From Carya illinoinensis (Eukaryota > Streptophyta > Magnoliopsida > Fagales > Juglandaceae): a stretch of 64,000 bases of DNA. Positions 24,463 to 37,155 of the stretch are shown piece by piece (positions within the stretch are counted from its first letter, which is position 1; every line of letters begins with the position of its first letter). The position numbers and the translations under genes were made by a program. Under the pieces are notes generated by a model. That model did no database searches. It saw nothing but the letters and a program-made list of their open reading frames with translations, and was not told the origin of the DNA. The DNA lies in NCBI RefSeq assembly GCF_018687715.1, contig NC_056764.1:2544501-2608500 (forward strand). The letters run 5' to 3'.

Positions 24463-27400
24463 GTTGAATCAATCTAGCGGGAATTGATCGATGAAGGTTT
24501 CTCAAGCGGATCACTGTTCGTGTTTCTGGAGGGTTTTTTACAAGTTTGGACTTCGACAAGGTGTAATATGCCTGATATATAGACATATATATATATATAT
24601 ACATATATAAATATTCTAGAGGTAATTTTTTGTATCTCTTCGCAATTCTACGAAGTTTCCTTTTTCATTAAATATATAAATATATATAATATAAATATAT
24701 ATATATATATATATATTATAGCCAATGTGTTTCTCATGTCTGACTTCATCTGGTTGGTTCGTTTATTTGTTTATTCTCTTCAATCTTCAAAGGAGAGGAA
24801 GGATTGGTCGTAGCTACTAGCTAGCTAGGGAACAAAAGTACTATTAGTTTAAAAAATGATGTCTTGGGAACAAGAGAACTTTTTTCTATCTAATCTTATC
24901 AATTGAGAATCATTGACTATAATTTGTTTGTACGTAACAGCAGACCGCTGCAGGCCGAAAACCATGCAAGCAATAAATTTACAACAAAAGATCATTGGGT
25001 CGTCCTTCCCTCATCATGAATTGGACTCCTTTTATACTTTCATAATTTCTTTTGAGAAATATATTATAAATATATATTTTTAATTTAAATAAATACATAT
25101 ATAATATGGATTATGAGATCAGATCAGTCACGTACATATTAATATATATTCAAAGTACATAATTTATATTTTCGTTTTGAAGATTATAGATCTTATTTAC
25201 ATAATTATAAGCAAAGTAACCTAAGCATATCATGAATATATAAATAGAAAACGATAAATATCAACATTAAAGAAATGATCATTCTGTTTATAATTAATAT
25301 TTGTTGTTTTATTGGGATAATAATCATATAAGTCTCAAATGTATAAGTCGTATACGTCTTTTATAAAAATAAAGATCGTATCATGAAAAAATTCGTTTTA
25401 AAAAATGAATCTTATCATGAAAATATATGAAAAAACACATTTTTTATAATGTGATTCACTTTTTTATAAATGATCACCCACATGATCTTTGTACATTTGA
25501 GATTTGTTGATAGTAGTTAGGCTTTATTTGGATACTGATACTGGTGAATAGTAACAATTTTAGATTATTTATGAATAATAATAAAATAATTTATAAATAA
25601 TAATAAAATAATCTAAAAATAATATAATTTTTTTCATCTTTTTTTAATTTTTTTCAAATATTTTTTTAAATTTAATAAAAAATATTTAAAAATAAATAAA
25701 ATTAGAAATTAAAAAAAAATTTATTTAACTATTAAATTAAAAAATTAAAATAGAGAATCGTGGCCGCCATCTGTGCACACAGCATTTCCCAGGACAAATA
25801 CGCCTTTGGGAAAATTACTGTAGTACGTTGGCTGAGTCAGGGCTGTTTTTCAAAGGCATGCATGGGCGGCGAGGGATGGCCGTACTTATTCGGAATTATT
25901 ATGACGATTTTTGACCCTTTTTTTTTATTTTTTTATTTTTTGTCAATCAATGAAGCTAATGCATTCACACATAGCAGCATGCACGTGGATTTCGTGCTCT
26001 TTTACAATATTCCTTTTTTCTTCTTGACGAGTTTCCACGCACAAATTACAATACACGCAAAGTCGGTGAAGAATGCACATTGCACAGCGTCTATATATAT
26101 ATATATATTCAAGACATGGTTGTTCGATTAATTTAAACATTGATCTAAAGTAACATATATACGCGCATGAAATAATATTTCCTTGAATCAAACAAAGGAG
26201 CGATGATAAGATAATATGCTCCAAGGAAATGCACGTTTCTCTTCTATTTTTTCACTCTTTTTCTTTTTACTACGTGGAAATGCATGCATGTTACTCATAA
26301 AATATATAACTTCCATGAGGGTACTATATCTAAAAAGATGGTACATAAAAAAAAATTCATAAATTGACATCATTTCATATAATAAATTAGATCTATTTTA
26401 TAATAAAAATAAATTTAATAATTATCTGGCGTATTACATTAAATCATATCCAATTTTTTAATTTTTTTTTATGGTTAAAATATTTCTCATTCCCATATAC
26501 CTTTTGCTAAGACACAAATTAACAGTTAAAGTCAAAACTCAATCATATTGACAAACAAGTTATTCTAAGTACATAAATATATAGTTTTTCTATTGAGAAA
26601 TGATATTTACAGTCGTAGAGTGTGTAACTGTCATGCAATTCATTTGAAAAAAATGAATAAATACGAGATCAAATAATGGACCATACTCTTTTTCAAAACC
26701 ATTACACAGTATTTATACACTCCATAACTATATGTAAAATTACTATTTTCCTTTTTCAATTGGCAAATACATGTTTTGTATACATGATATATGAACAATC
26801 ATCTAAATTTCAACTTTTTTCTCTTGAGAAATTCTCATGCTAGCTAGCTTGTTAATTTCTTTTTCCCTTAAATTGCTAAATACATCATTAGCTACTTTTT
26901 CTTTTTTGTACTGGACAAATGGATAAGATTAGTACTTGAGATGATCAGTACATCTCATCCGTTTATTGATTTTTTTACAAAAATGGTAATCCATGCAATT
27001 CCAATATTAAATTAACGGAAAGAGTTTAAATATAATAATAGATAGCCAGAACACATGTTAGCCTGTAATTAGGATATGTGGGATTAGGAACCCACATTAT
27101 CGACCTTTGATATATATATATATATATATATGAGAAATATTTTAACTACAAAGTGATTATATAAAAATAAATTCATAAATTGACGTGATTTTACGTAATA
27201 CATCGTATTGTAAAGTTACTTTTATTTTTGTGTAACTTATTTATGCATGTAACACTTCTCTATATATATTGTTGCTTATTAGGTTTATTATATTTACTCC
27301 AATAATATTATATGGTGTCAAATTAGAAAAGGAATATAAAATTAAGCTTAATTTTGAAAACCACCAATTCGACCAACAACATTAACTTAAAAGTGATGAT

Positions 27401-27579
27401 CGAACTTCAAAGGTTGGGATAAATTTCCAGAAACAAACATGTATTTAAACTTTTGTTTCAAATTCTGAGCAGTTAACTTAATTCATCTAATTTCATTTTA
27501 GAAGAAATTGTGTAATATCAAAACAGAATATCTTCTTAATTAATCGTAACATGCAGTTAAAAGCATGGATTCTTTTTTC
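24463..27579. other. ERF intergenic region 1
   Basis: The ERF copy 1 upstream region includes TA dinucleotide runs at 24583-24612 and 24690-24718. An AT-rich repeat remnant starts TTTGGATACTGATACTGGTG near 25527. No gene was found: the 123-codon frame at 25760-26131 has no recognisable feature. MITE-like inverted repeats lie near 26590-26760 and 27140-27270. Confidence 0.4.
26590..26760. repeat. MITE-like inverted repeat (GAAATGATATTTACA family)
   Basis: The left end GAGAAATGATATTTACAGTC and right end ACATATAGTTATGGAGTG (read on the other strand) form an imperfect inverted pair around an AT-rich core. Similar left ends begin near 29013, 49923 and 50707. Confidence 0.45.
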
Positions 27580-28482
27580 TTACATATAGATATCATTAGG
27601 AAGATACAAAAACGTATTTGCGATGTCATTATTCAAGTGATCTAAAGGCAACGGCCATGACCATGTAACTGATTCTTCAAGTTCATCATGATCAACGACC
27701 GACGAGCTAGTCCTGCATGAACTGTCTTTAAGCTGATCGCTTGAATCCTCCAGTATTAGAGCCGTCGAGCCACCTCTTCTCTTGCTTCGCTTGGGCTTCG
27801 GAGAGACTGTATCCGACGATGTCGATGAAGGTTCCGACGACCGGCGTTTTGGGGTCACCCTGATTGGCTCCCAGTTATCTGAACCGATCAAGTGTGGAAA
27901 GTTGAGCTTAGCTTTGGAGCCGCGCATCTTAAAGGCGGCCCGGTCATAAGCCAACGCCGCGTCCTCGGGACTCTCGTATGTCCCTAGCCACACCCTCTTG
28001 CCGTTCTTCTTCGCCTCCCTTATCTCTGCGGCATATTTTCCCCACGGTCTCCTCCTCACTCCCCTAAAACGCGGCACTTGACACTCCAAACGCAGCATTA
28101 CTTGGCACTCCCGCGCAACCGCTACTTCCGGATGCTCCACAGTTTGCGCCGTCACTGCAACTCCATTCTTCGGAGCCCATCCGGAAATCACGGCATCAGG
28201 CAGAGGACCGTAAACGTCGGCGTTGTCCGCCTTCAACGGCAATGAACCAGTAGTACCAGTACCCCAATTAGTCTCGTGAAGACAAACGTCGCTAAAAACC
28301 ACGTTAGCATTGTCGAAACCCATTGCCGAGTAAAAAGTACTCCCAGTGGGTTCGAAATCGCCAAGAAGATACTCTCGAACGGATTCGAGGACAGCCAAGT
28401 CGGAATCCATCGGGCCCTGCTCTGTCTTACACTGATTATATTTGTAAAGCTCGTGTTTCATGAGCTCGTACAGATTCATCAT
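27580..28482 (-). CDS. AP2/ERF transcription factor, group IX type (copy 2)
   Basis: An intronless frame of 300 residues. The AP2/ERF domain is at about 139-196, with all usual positions intact ([19 protein letters not shown] through [15 protein letters not shown]). The N-terminus [18 protein letters not shown] is about 24 residues longer than in the sister at 50955, which starts at the equivalent of Met25 ([11 protein letters not shown]). Both starts are possible, and the longer one is given because it is open and close to the TATA box. After the domain come a basic KPKRSKRR stretch (likely nuclear localisation) and an acidic, hydrophobic C-terminus ([19 protein letters not shown]) that could be an activation region. 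This is the only complete-looking member of the three. Role: GCC-box-binding regulator (family knowledge). Confidence 0.94.
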   Translation of the reverse strand: MMNLYELMKHELYKYNQCKTEQGPMDSDLAVLESVREYLLGDFEPTGSTFYSAMGFDNANVVFSDVCLHETNWGTGTTGSLPLKADNADVYGPLPDAVISGWAPKNGVAVTAQTVEHPEVAVARECQVMLRLECQVPRFRGVRRRPWGKYAAEIREAKKNGKRVWLGTYESPEDAALAYDRAAFKMRGSKAKLNFPHLIGSDNWEPIRVTPKRRSSEPSSTSSDTVSPKPKRSKRRGGSTALILEDSSDQLKDSSCRTSSSVVDHDELEESVTWSWPLPLDHLNNDIANTFLYLPNDIYM

Positions 28483-28553
28483 GAAGAAGCTGCTTGCGGC
28501 CTTGAAGTACCGTGTCGGTGATTATTTGTGGGAATTATCGCTTGCAGGAGTTT

Positions 28554-28565
28554 AAGATTTATAGG
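28554..28565 (-). promoter_or_regulatory. TATA box of ERF copy 2
   Basis: CCTATAAATCTT on the minus strand, about 75 bp upstream of the ATG at 28482. The same TATAAATC string occurs before ERF copy 3 (51681-51688), supporting a shared ancestral promoter. Confidence 0.6.
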
Positions 28566-31171
28566 GAAGAGAGTTTCAGGTGTTGACGTAGTTCGTGCGC
28601 TTGGGAATGATACCTAATATTTTATTATTAATTTCTTTGCCTCTTTCATGAAAGTTCTTCCAAGTGGGGGGTACGGTGGTTTTTATCACATGGAACATAT
28701 TTATTCCGATTAACTATTTTTTATTTATTTTTAAAAAATTTCTCGTTCATTTATTTTATTCTTGAAAAAATTTAAAAAAAAACGTTTGATTGGCTTTATT
28801 CATTATTTTAATTGTTTTTTTAGAAGGTGATATTAATTAAATATTGTCATTACCACGTGGGATTAGTTTAAATAAATTAATAAAATGATATTACACATCT
28901 GTTCATAACTTTTCCTTTTAATGGTGTGAATTATTATCCTTATTTTATTTTCCTTTTTGATGTTCTATGTTTAGAATTTCGCTACCCGATCAAAGAATTA
29001 TATTTAGAGAAATGATATTTGCATATGCAATCTCCGCACTCATTTTGATAATAAATAAATAAATAAATATGAGTTTCATATCTACGTAAAAAAATATTAT
29101 TTTAATAATGAACTCTATTTTTTTAATATATGTGCATGTGATTTGTATGACATATGACTATATCTAACATTACTCTTATTTCTGTACTTTTATCATTTTT
29201 TTTTTTGGAGGATATAAAGTTGTCCCATTCCAAATGAAAGATCTGTTCATTAGATCGAGATTTGAAATTGTTTAGACGTTTCTTAAATTCCTATACCATA
29301 TATATTTGTAATTAATGTTAGGTATCGGTAATTATGACATTCATCATATGTCTTGTAACCATAATAATTATTCGATCGAATGCTACTCTCATCCTCATAA
29401 TTATATGAGTCTTATATCCCTTATTTTTTTAAAAATAGTTTATAATACTTGATTAATCACCTGATCAAAGTCAAATTTATATATATATTTTTAGATAACA
29501 ACTCGATGCTTGAAACTTCTAGGAGTGGGAAAAACTTCATGAAGTCTTGACTCTAGTAAATTGACTTTTGGCCATAAAAAGAAATTTGAAAAAGGTGAAA
29601 CTTTTCTTTCCTTTTTTGTTTCGTTTTTGCCATTGGTTGTTGTTTTTGTTTTGAAAGATGAATTAGAAACAACGTTTCTCAAATATCACCACAAAAAGGT
29701 GCTCAGTTTTGGGCTCACATGAAAATCGATCCATGATCTTTCACATCTTACATCTACCTTGGGAGAAATTTGAGATCCCGACAATAGATTTGGACTAATT
29801 TTTCTGATAAATATATAAATGTAATCACATAATCATCCTTCAACTATGAGATTTTCTTGATCTTTGCGTAATTTCAAGGCATTATTACTAACATGGTTAC
29901 GGGATCACTGATCGTGTTATACTTGTATAGCTTGCATGATATATTCCTTGTATTTTTTCCTTTTTTGTAAAAATTTACTTTTATAGCCCTGGCTTGTAAC
30001 TATATATTGTACACGAATACTTAATAAAGTGTGCCTGTTCATATACAATATTTGTTTTTCAATATTCTCTATAAAATAAATATTTTTTTATGAATATTAT
30101 GAATTTTTTTAAGAATGTTTAAAAATTTGAAAAAAATAAATCAAAATAAATAGGAAGGTCTTGTCGGTATCCATCGCAGCATCTAACGTGATTTCAGTAC
30201 TTAAGAAGTACGAACGCGCGGAAAAACTAGGCATGATTTTATCGTCGTCATGATTCATTGACAGTCATTGAGTTGACAGTGCTGACACAGCTAGTGTGGG
30301 CGGCTGAGCCTGCGTGGAATATGGTTCACTCGGGTGGCTATGTGGGGGCAGAGCAGCAGCCCATGCAGAACAGAACAGGAGGAAAAAAAAAAAAAAAGTA
30401 AAACGTTAGGTAGTCACTCGTTTCCAAAACCGCTCTATTTTTTTTTAATAATTAAGAAATTAACTATTAATAAATGTGTATCCTTTTTTTAAAATATAAA
30501 TATTAAAAAAATGCAATAGAATACATGCTGGGCGTTTATATTTGGCTTTAAATTACTTAATAATAATTGGAAATAATAATAAATTATTTTTAAAAATTAT
30601 TTCCCGAGAGGTTTAAAATCTTATTTCCAGATTAAAATAAAAATCGTAACAAAGAATTAGATAGATAACTTGTTCGTTTGAGAACTACTACGATCAGATT
30701 AAAGTTATAGCATGCTTGTTTTGAAGGTAAAAAAATTGTAATGATAATAATGAAAAATATTGATATATATTTTTTAAGATATTGTGGTTATTAATAAATA
30801 TAGATGTTAACTTTTATATAAAATTATGTTAATCAATTTAAATGCATTACACGCTTTAGCTCATCTCCTTTACATAAAACGAACGAGTTTAAATAAGTCG
30901 TGTCGTATTAATATATTTCTAATTAATTATTACACAGATTAAAATTGATAATACGATACGACTCGTTAATATCTAAATGAATTGGACTATAATTTAAAAG
31001 TTTGACATGTATGTTTTAACTTAATGAGTTAGGTTTGAATTAACTTAAATAATCAAATGTTCACGAATGAACACAATCTAGAATCACGATTTGTCACCCC
31101 TAAAGGCAACAAAACAAACGTAAAGGAATGCGGACTCAACGTTTTTCTAAATTTTGGTTATTGGATATAAT

Positions 31172-31217
<46 letters not shown>

Positions 31218-31588
31218 GAGGTTTATAAAAGTCAAAAGGTTTAATTTCCGGCCTTATAACTTGGGGTCTGAAACGTTGAAATGAATCATGCATGTCCTAT
31301 GGATGCGTATAAACTAAAGATAATAAGATTGATTCCTTTTTTCAGTTCATGAGATTCCGTGATTTTTTTCTTCGATGTCAAGTAGTACTATTTGTAGAAA
31401 TGATTGATCTGAGCTAGTTGGTTCATTATTAAAACTATATGCTAGTTGATATATATATCGAATACATGACTAGCTGTACGTTAGTCTTTACGATGTGAAA
31501 ATGGTTTATTTCTTTAAGCTCTATTATTTTCTTCATTTGAGCTTTGATGTTTTTTTGTCAACGTCTGTGACATAAATCAACGACAAGA
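28566..31588. other. ERF intergenic region 2
   Basis: AT-rich, no gene seen. There is a MITE-like stretch near 29013-29180. A GC-richer island of unknown nature lies at 30175-30395. A TA run is at 31180-31213. 31440-31588 is duplicated at 48460-48547 plus 49858-49892. Confidence 0.4.
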
Positions 31589-31716
31589 CGTCACTACAAC
31601 AAATATGGCTTTTAGTGACAGATTATAAATAGTGACGGTTTCTAAACTGTGACTAAAAGGTATTTATTGTGACGGTTTGTGAGAACTGTCACTAAATGTT
31701 GGGCAAGAATTTCAAA

Positions 31717-31895
31717 ACGTTCGGACGTTTTACATAATACGTTCGCACGTCACAGTAACGTTCGAATGTTATGTATATTTACGTGCGAACGTAAAAAAAT
31801 TTAGCGCGAACGTTCGAACGTTTTAACTTATTACGTGCGAACGTGAATATATTAGCGCTAATGTTCGAACGTTAATGTGATAAAGTTCGAACGTT
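31717..31895. repeat. Left-terminal palindrome array, CACTA 1
   Basis: Copies of ACGTTCGNACGT or close variants start at 31717, 31739, 31758, 31781, 31803, 31810, 31833, 31861 and 31884. Most steps are 19-23 bp. Probable transposase-binding (TNPA-type) subterminal sites. Confidence 0.75.
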
Positions 31896-32077
31896 ATATG
31901 TTAAATTACATAAATTAACCATAATATATATTTTTTTAATAGTAAGGTTGAGTAACGTTATATTAAAAAAAATTAAGAGTAGAAATTAAGCTACACAATA
32001 CATACATTAAATATTTGTGTCCATTACATATGTCGAAAATAAAAAACGTTCGAATGATAAATTTTTACAAATCACTT

Positions 32078-33304
32078 TCAGAACTGCTGGTTTACAAAAG
32101 ATCGAAACTCCTCAGTCAATGTCTCAACCTTATTGTTTAGCACATCTACATGATGTGCAAGATGTGCGACAGCCTGATCTATATGTGCAATCTGTCTATC
32201 GATCTGTCGGTCTATATGCGCCTTCATATCTGTCATCATTGTATCAACCCAAGCAGGTCGCACATCCCCAGCAGATGTAACTCCCGGCTGCTGACTAGTA
32301 CTCGCCGACGGGCGAGCAACATCGGCCCCAGACTCAGTCGGGGGAACAAGATCTGGCGTAGGACCAGACTGACGCCGAGCTGAGCCTCTCCCCTGTGCAA
32401 TGCTCCGGCGGTGTGTGGTTATGTCGATAGGGCTCATCTGGTTTATCACCATCTCCTCCGCCTGGAGTGGCACTCCCCGGGCTAGTAATAAGCGGCTGAT
32501 GATGACTCCGTACGGGAGATTATCCGTGGTAACGATACTGGCCTCGTAACGGATCCGCTCAAATATAACAAGGGGCAAGTCAATGGGCTCACCACGTGCC
32601 AAGCCAATCAGGAACTGTGCACGAGCCCGACTGAATGTGCTCTTATGTGCCACCGGGTCTACATTTGTTGCAACAAAAATGTGCAACATGCGAAAGAAAG
32701 GCAGCAGCTGATTCTGGCTGAAGGAGTTCGGCCTATCGAGCTTTGTGCGGTCCGTGCCAGTGAGGATGTAGAAATCCTGGTCCCGCTCATCGTCACCAAC
32801 CTCAGCAGCAATAGGATCGCCCTCGGGTCGATCTTCTTCATGACTGGGCATAAACTCAACAGGGCCCGAAGATGAAGCAGAAGCGGCTGGATCTGCCTCG
32901 AATATGCCCGGGGAAAATGCAGCTGCTATGTCATCAGCCTGAGCAGCTGTCGACTCAGGTAGTATACGCGGAATCTGGAGTAAGTCAGCGAGAACATCTG
33001 CCGAGAACTGAAACTGTACACCGCGTACACTGAGAGTATGGGATGATGCATCGTTAGGCATGGTGGCCATCCCAATGTAAAACTCTCGAACCATTGTGGG
33101 GTAAATCTTTCCCCTCAATGTGCATATGGGGCCCCAGCCTCTGGTGACGAAGACGTCTCTCAGCGTCTTCTGCTCCCAGCTGAGCTCATCAAACTCATTA
33201 ATGAGAATTTCTCGTTCCCCCATAACAGTTCGTGCCCCCAGTCGAGCAATGTCCGGATTGCCTCCATCCCTCCCTCGCTTCCTTGTCGTCATATACTGAG
33301 CCAT
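32078..33304 (-). CDS. Putative plant transposon protein (Transposase_32-like), CACTA 1
   Basis: A 408-residue frame from the ATG at 33304 (MAQYMTTRKRG). The open frame runs further upstream but enters an AT-rich intron-like region with a TTTTCAG acceptor 3 bp before the ATG. Conserved blocks shared with the frame at 56746-57897: GEREILINEFDELSWE, RGWGPIC, VREFY, SVRGVQFQFS, FFRMLHIFV, RAQFLIGLARGEPIDL and LPYGVIISRLLL. The C-terminal 60 residues have a coiled-coil-like run (DRQIDRQIAHIDQAVAHL). This domain is annotated in plants as 'putative plant transposon protein'; its biochemical role is not established. Its consistent position inside CACTA ends suggests a third element-encoded protein. 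Confidence 0.8.
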   Translation of the reverse strand: MAQYMTTRKRGRDGGNPDIARLGARTVMGEREILINEFDELSWEQKTLRDVFVTRGWGPICTLRGKIYPTMVREFYIGMATMPNDASSHTLSVRGVQFQFSADVLADLLQIPRILPESTAAQADDIAAAFSPGIFEADPAASASSSGPVEFMPSHEEDRPEGDPIAAEVGDDERDQDFYILTGTDRTKLDRPNSFSQNQLLPFFRMLHIFVATNVDPVAHKSTFSRARAQFLIGLARGEPIDLPLVIFERIRYEASIVTTDNLPYGVIISRLLLARGVPLQAEEMVINQMSPIDITTHRRSIAQGRGSARRQSGPTPDLVPPTESGADVARPSASTSQQPGVTSAGDVRPAWVDTMMTDMKAHIDRQIDRQIAHIDQAVAHLAHHVDVLNNKVETLTEEFRSFVNQQF

Positions 33305-33528
33305 ATCCTGAAAATTAAAAAAAATATATAAATTGTAACATTTAAAAAAAATGATTATAATCACAGATACATACGTATTATGACATATATGGATTATACA
33401 GAAAATTAAAATATCATCTATTATAAATTTACATAATTTCGCCAGTAAAACTTTGAAATAATTTCACTTTTTCAATATATAAAATAATAATACTTAAAAG
33501 GAACAATATAAAAATATTTTAACAGGAA

Positions 33529-33906
33529 ACGTTCGAACGTTATTGAAGGAACGTTCGCACGTTAGTCAGGATACGTTCGACAAAAAGATGATACGTACAG
33601 GACGTTTTTATCGAACGTTTCATTCAAACGTTCGATAAAAACGTGCGAATGAGTTCATTACGTCCGGACGTATTATCTAAACGTTCGGACGTAATGAATT
33701 TGAACCGTCATACGTTCGGACATTCTTACTAGCCGAAGAATACCAACGGTTTACGTTCGAACGTTTTTATCCAACGTTCTGTTAAAGCGTTGGATAAAAA
33801 CGTTCGCACGTGAAACTAATACGTTCGCACGTTACAATATAACGTGCGAACGTAAAGAATACCAAAGGTCGCACGTTCGGACGTTGTGTCGTGACGTCCG
33901 AACGTT
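33529..33906. repeat. Intron palindrome array, CACTA 1
   Basis: About 17 copies of ACGTTCGNACGT-type motifs, for example at 33529, 33551, 33573, 33660, 33681, 33712, 33753, 33774, 33800, 33821, 33842, 33873 and 33894. Steps are mainly 21-22, with 31 and 41. It lies between the leader exon and the start codon of the leftward gene. Confidence 0.85.
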
Positions 33907-34149
33907 ACGACACGTAATCGCTGAGTCGACTCAGCCATTACCGAAAGCTTCGAAACGCATGTTTCGAAGCCACAAACAACCAAAATAAGCATTTATATAC
34001 AGTGGGGAATGTTTCTACGGTCCTATTTTATCAATTTACTGCGAATGGTGGCCGAAAATGCAAGTTTTATAACCGGGTACGGTGGGTTTCGAATTTTTGA
34101 AACCCACCGATTAAAAGCAAGGAAATAGAAGAGGGAGAGGGCACATTAC

Positions 34150-34286
34150 CTTTTAGTGACGGTTGCGGTGGAGGATGGCGACGGTTGCGGCGGCTTGCGT
34201 GGCGGAGAGGAAGAGAGAGTTTGAGTTCGGTGGCCGGTTTCGTACAAGTTACGGCCTGGAAACCGTCGTGCCTGGCCTTATATACA
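34150..34286 (-). promoter_or_regulatory. Leftward promoter and leader exon, CACTA 1
   Basis: The minus-strand TATA box TGTATATAAGG is at 34276-34286. It is followed by a leader that ends at a splice donor CTAAAAG|GTAATG (about 34150). The phased palindrome array begins 5 bp upstream of this TATA box. Confidence 0.6.
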
Positions 34287-34290
34287 GTTA

Positions 34291-34489
34291 ACGTTCGAAC
34301 GTTAATTAATTAACGTTCGAACGTTAAATGTACATGCGAACGTTATGTAGATTACGTTCGGACGTTGAATCAAACGTGCGAACGTATAACTTTTACGTTC
34401 GGACGTTGTGTTAACATGCGAACGTATAACGTATATGTTCGGACGTCAATCAAAACGTCCGAACGTTTTAGTTATAACATTCGAACGTT
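34291..34489. repeat. Promoter-proximal phased palindrome array, CACTA 1
   Basis: Ten copies of a 12-bp ACGTTCGNACGT-type motif start at 34291, 34313, 34332, 34354, 34374, 34395, 34414, 34435, 34455 and 34478. The mean step is 20.8 bp. Spacer bases vary while motif and step are kept. Confidence 0.92.
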
Positions 34490-35905
34490 TTTATACTATA
34501 TATTATATTATATATATTATATAATATATTATTATAATATATATTATATTACCTATATATTACTATATAATATGATAGGTAATATTATATATCATATAAT
34601 GTATAATATTATATACGTATAATATACGTATATTATATAGTATATAGTGTTAATAGTGTATATAGCGTATACTATATACTGTTGTACGTGTATATAGTGT
34701 ATACTATATAGTATATAGTATATTACACTATATACTATATAGTGTATACTATATACTGTTATATAGTATGTAGTTTTAATACGTATATAGTGTTATATAC
34801 GTATTATTGAAACCTATATTATATAGTATATAGTAATATAGTATACTATATTATATACGTATATAGATATAGTATATATACGTATGTTATGATATATTAT
34901 ATTATATATACTAATATATTATATTATATATACTAATATATTATATTATATCTAGTGTATACTTATATAATATTATTGTATATATTATTGTAATAATATT
35001 AATATATATATATTTAATACTATTTAATATGTTTATATATATAGTATATATTATATAGTAGTATATAATGTTAATATTATATAGTATATATTATATAGTA
35101 GTATTATATAGTTATTTATTTATCCAATACTATAGTTAATATACTATAGTATCTATATAATAACTATAGTATGTACTATATATATTAACATTATATACTA
35201 CTATATAATATATAGTAATATATTAACTATAGTAATATATAGTATATAATATATATAGTATATATATATGTATAGTAATGTATAGTATACTATATATTAC
35301 GATATTTGTAGTATATATACTATATTATATACAAGTAGTATATATAACATAGTACTAGTACTATATTATATCTATTATATATTTACTATATATAATATTA
35401 TACGATATTATATAGTTATTACGTATGTTTAACATACTATATACTACTTATACTATATTATAGACTACAATATAGATAATATATTATATAAATAATAATA
35501 CTATATTATAGACTATAATATAGATAATATATTATATAATATTTATACTATATTATCTAATAACTATATTACTTTAATATAGTTATTAGATATACTATAT
35601 TAAAGTATACTATACTAATTACTAGGATAATATACAATTTTTGTACTATATAATATATTATAATATACTTGTTATAACTATAATATATAATATACTTATT
35701 ATATTATAGTTATAATATAATATATATTTTATATTATTAGTTAATATAAGGTTATAATATATATGTAGTACGTTCTTATATTATACTTATGTTATATATA
35801 TTATAATTGGTACAAATTATTTATTAATTAATATTTTATAATTTATAATTTAATATATAAATATATTATGAGGAATATACTAAATTTTAATATGTAAATA
35901 ATAAT
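34490..35905. repeat. Alternating AT spacer between divergent promoters, CACTA 1
   Basis: About 1.4 kb of nearly pure A/T made of overlapping TATATAGTATACTATATA-type palindromes. No genes. The equivalent spacer in CACTA 2 is 58690-59375. Confidence 0.9.
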
Positions 35906-35909
35906 TTTT

Positions 35910-36171
35910 ACGTTCGAACGTTCATGTGAAACGTTCGGACGTTATAATAAATTCGGAGGGAAATTTCCCGCTTAAACCAAATTTCCACAGTACGTTCGAA
36001 CGTACTATATAAACGTTCGAATGTTACTGACGAATACGTAGGAATGACAATAATACGTGCGAACGTATTATATATTTTGTGGGCGGGACTATTGTACGTT
36101 CGGACGTTTATGCTTAAACGTTCGCACGTAAAATGAAACGTTCGAACGTACTTTAATGAACGTCCGAACGT
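35910..36171. repeat. Phased palindrome array upstream of rightward gene, CACTA 1
   Basis: Motif starts at 35910, 35931, 35992, 36013, 36035, 36055, 36096, 36118, 36138 and 36160. Steps are 21, 61, 21, 22, 20, 41, 22, 20 and 22, all close to multiples of 10.5 or 21 bp. Confidence 0.9.
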
Positions 36172-36229
36172 TAATTGCATAACAAGCAGAAAATAAAACT
36201 TTCACGCACGGGAAAGCAGATTCATTTCT

Positions 36230-37155
36230 GCTTTCCTCCGTGCGTGTTAGAGTGAGAGACTGAGAGAGTTTTAGAGAGAGGGAGCTGGGAAGAGAAGAGA
36301 AGAAGTGAAGAAGAAGTGGAGGGTTATAGTGAGAGAGAGTTTTCTAGAAATATTGTTTTAAGCATTAAGGTAAATAATATTTCTCATTTTTTATTTGTAA
36401 TATACATGATAATTTCAATGTTTTATTTCATATATATTTAACTAACTAGTATTGTGTATTTTTTGAAGGATCATTTGTTGTGAATTGTTGAGAAGTTGTG
36501 ATTTTTGAAGAAGAATTTATTTAAAGCACAAGGTATATATACTAAACTATATTGTTACATTTTATTGTGGATTTAATTTGTGATATAGATTGTGTTGTTT
36601 GGATGAATTAAAAAGAAAAATTATTGTTATTGAATATGTTTATTCTTAATGTGATAATGTTTTAGTATAGTGTATGTTTTTGAATAATAATTATTTGTTA
36701 GTTTATGTGTCTATTTTAGTAATTTGTTGTGATAAAAGAATATATATAACAATTTATTTGTTAGATAAATAGTGTGATTATTTGTGTAAGAATAAAAATT
36801 ATGGAGATGAATTATTAATAACCATAATTATAAATTATAATATTACAATTAAAACTATTATATATATAATTAGTTAAATAACTAATATAATAAATTATCA
36901 TATATTACTAAGTGTCAATTATAAGGCATAACTATATAGTATATAGCAGAAAAATCGAATTACTAAAATTATAATATAAATAAGTATTATAAAATAATAA
37001 TTCCTAAAAATCTAATAGCTTGATGATCCTAAATATTTTATCTAATAATATATAGTATAGGGTATATTAGTATTAATCCATAATAATAATTATCATGTAA
37101 TGTATAGTATTAAAAAATGATTACTAAGAAATAGATAAGTAATTATAATAATTAT
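36230..37155 (+). other. Rightward leader exons and introns, CACTA 1
   Basis: A GA-rich leader (36235-36370) ends at a donor-like AAG|GTAAAT. A second short exon ends near 36533 (CACAAG|GTATAT). The layout copies 59640-59935 in CACTA 2. The TNP2 coding part expected after it is missing; 36541-37155 is AT-rich. Confidence 0.5.

Noticed and set aside
25760..26131. A 123-codon plus frame between ERF genes
   Set aside because: Phenylalanine-rich by T-run composition, overlapped by an opposite-strand frame, no domain.
33305..33364. A longer N-terminus for the leftward CACTA 1 protein
   Set aside because: The upstream codons come from AT-rich sequence behind a TTTTCAG acceptor; the ATG at 33304 is the better start.
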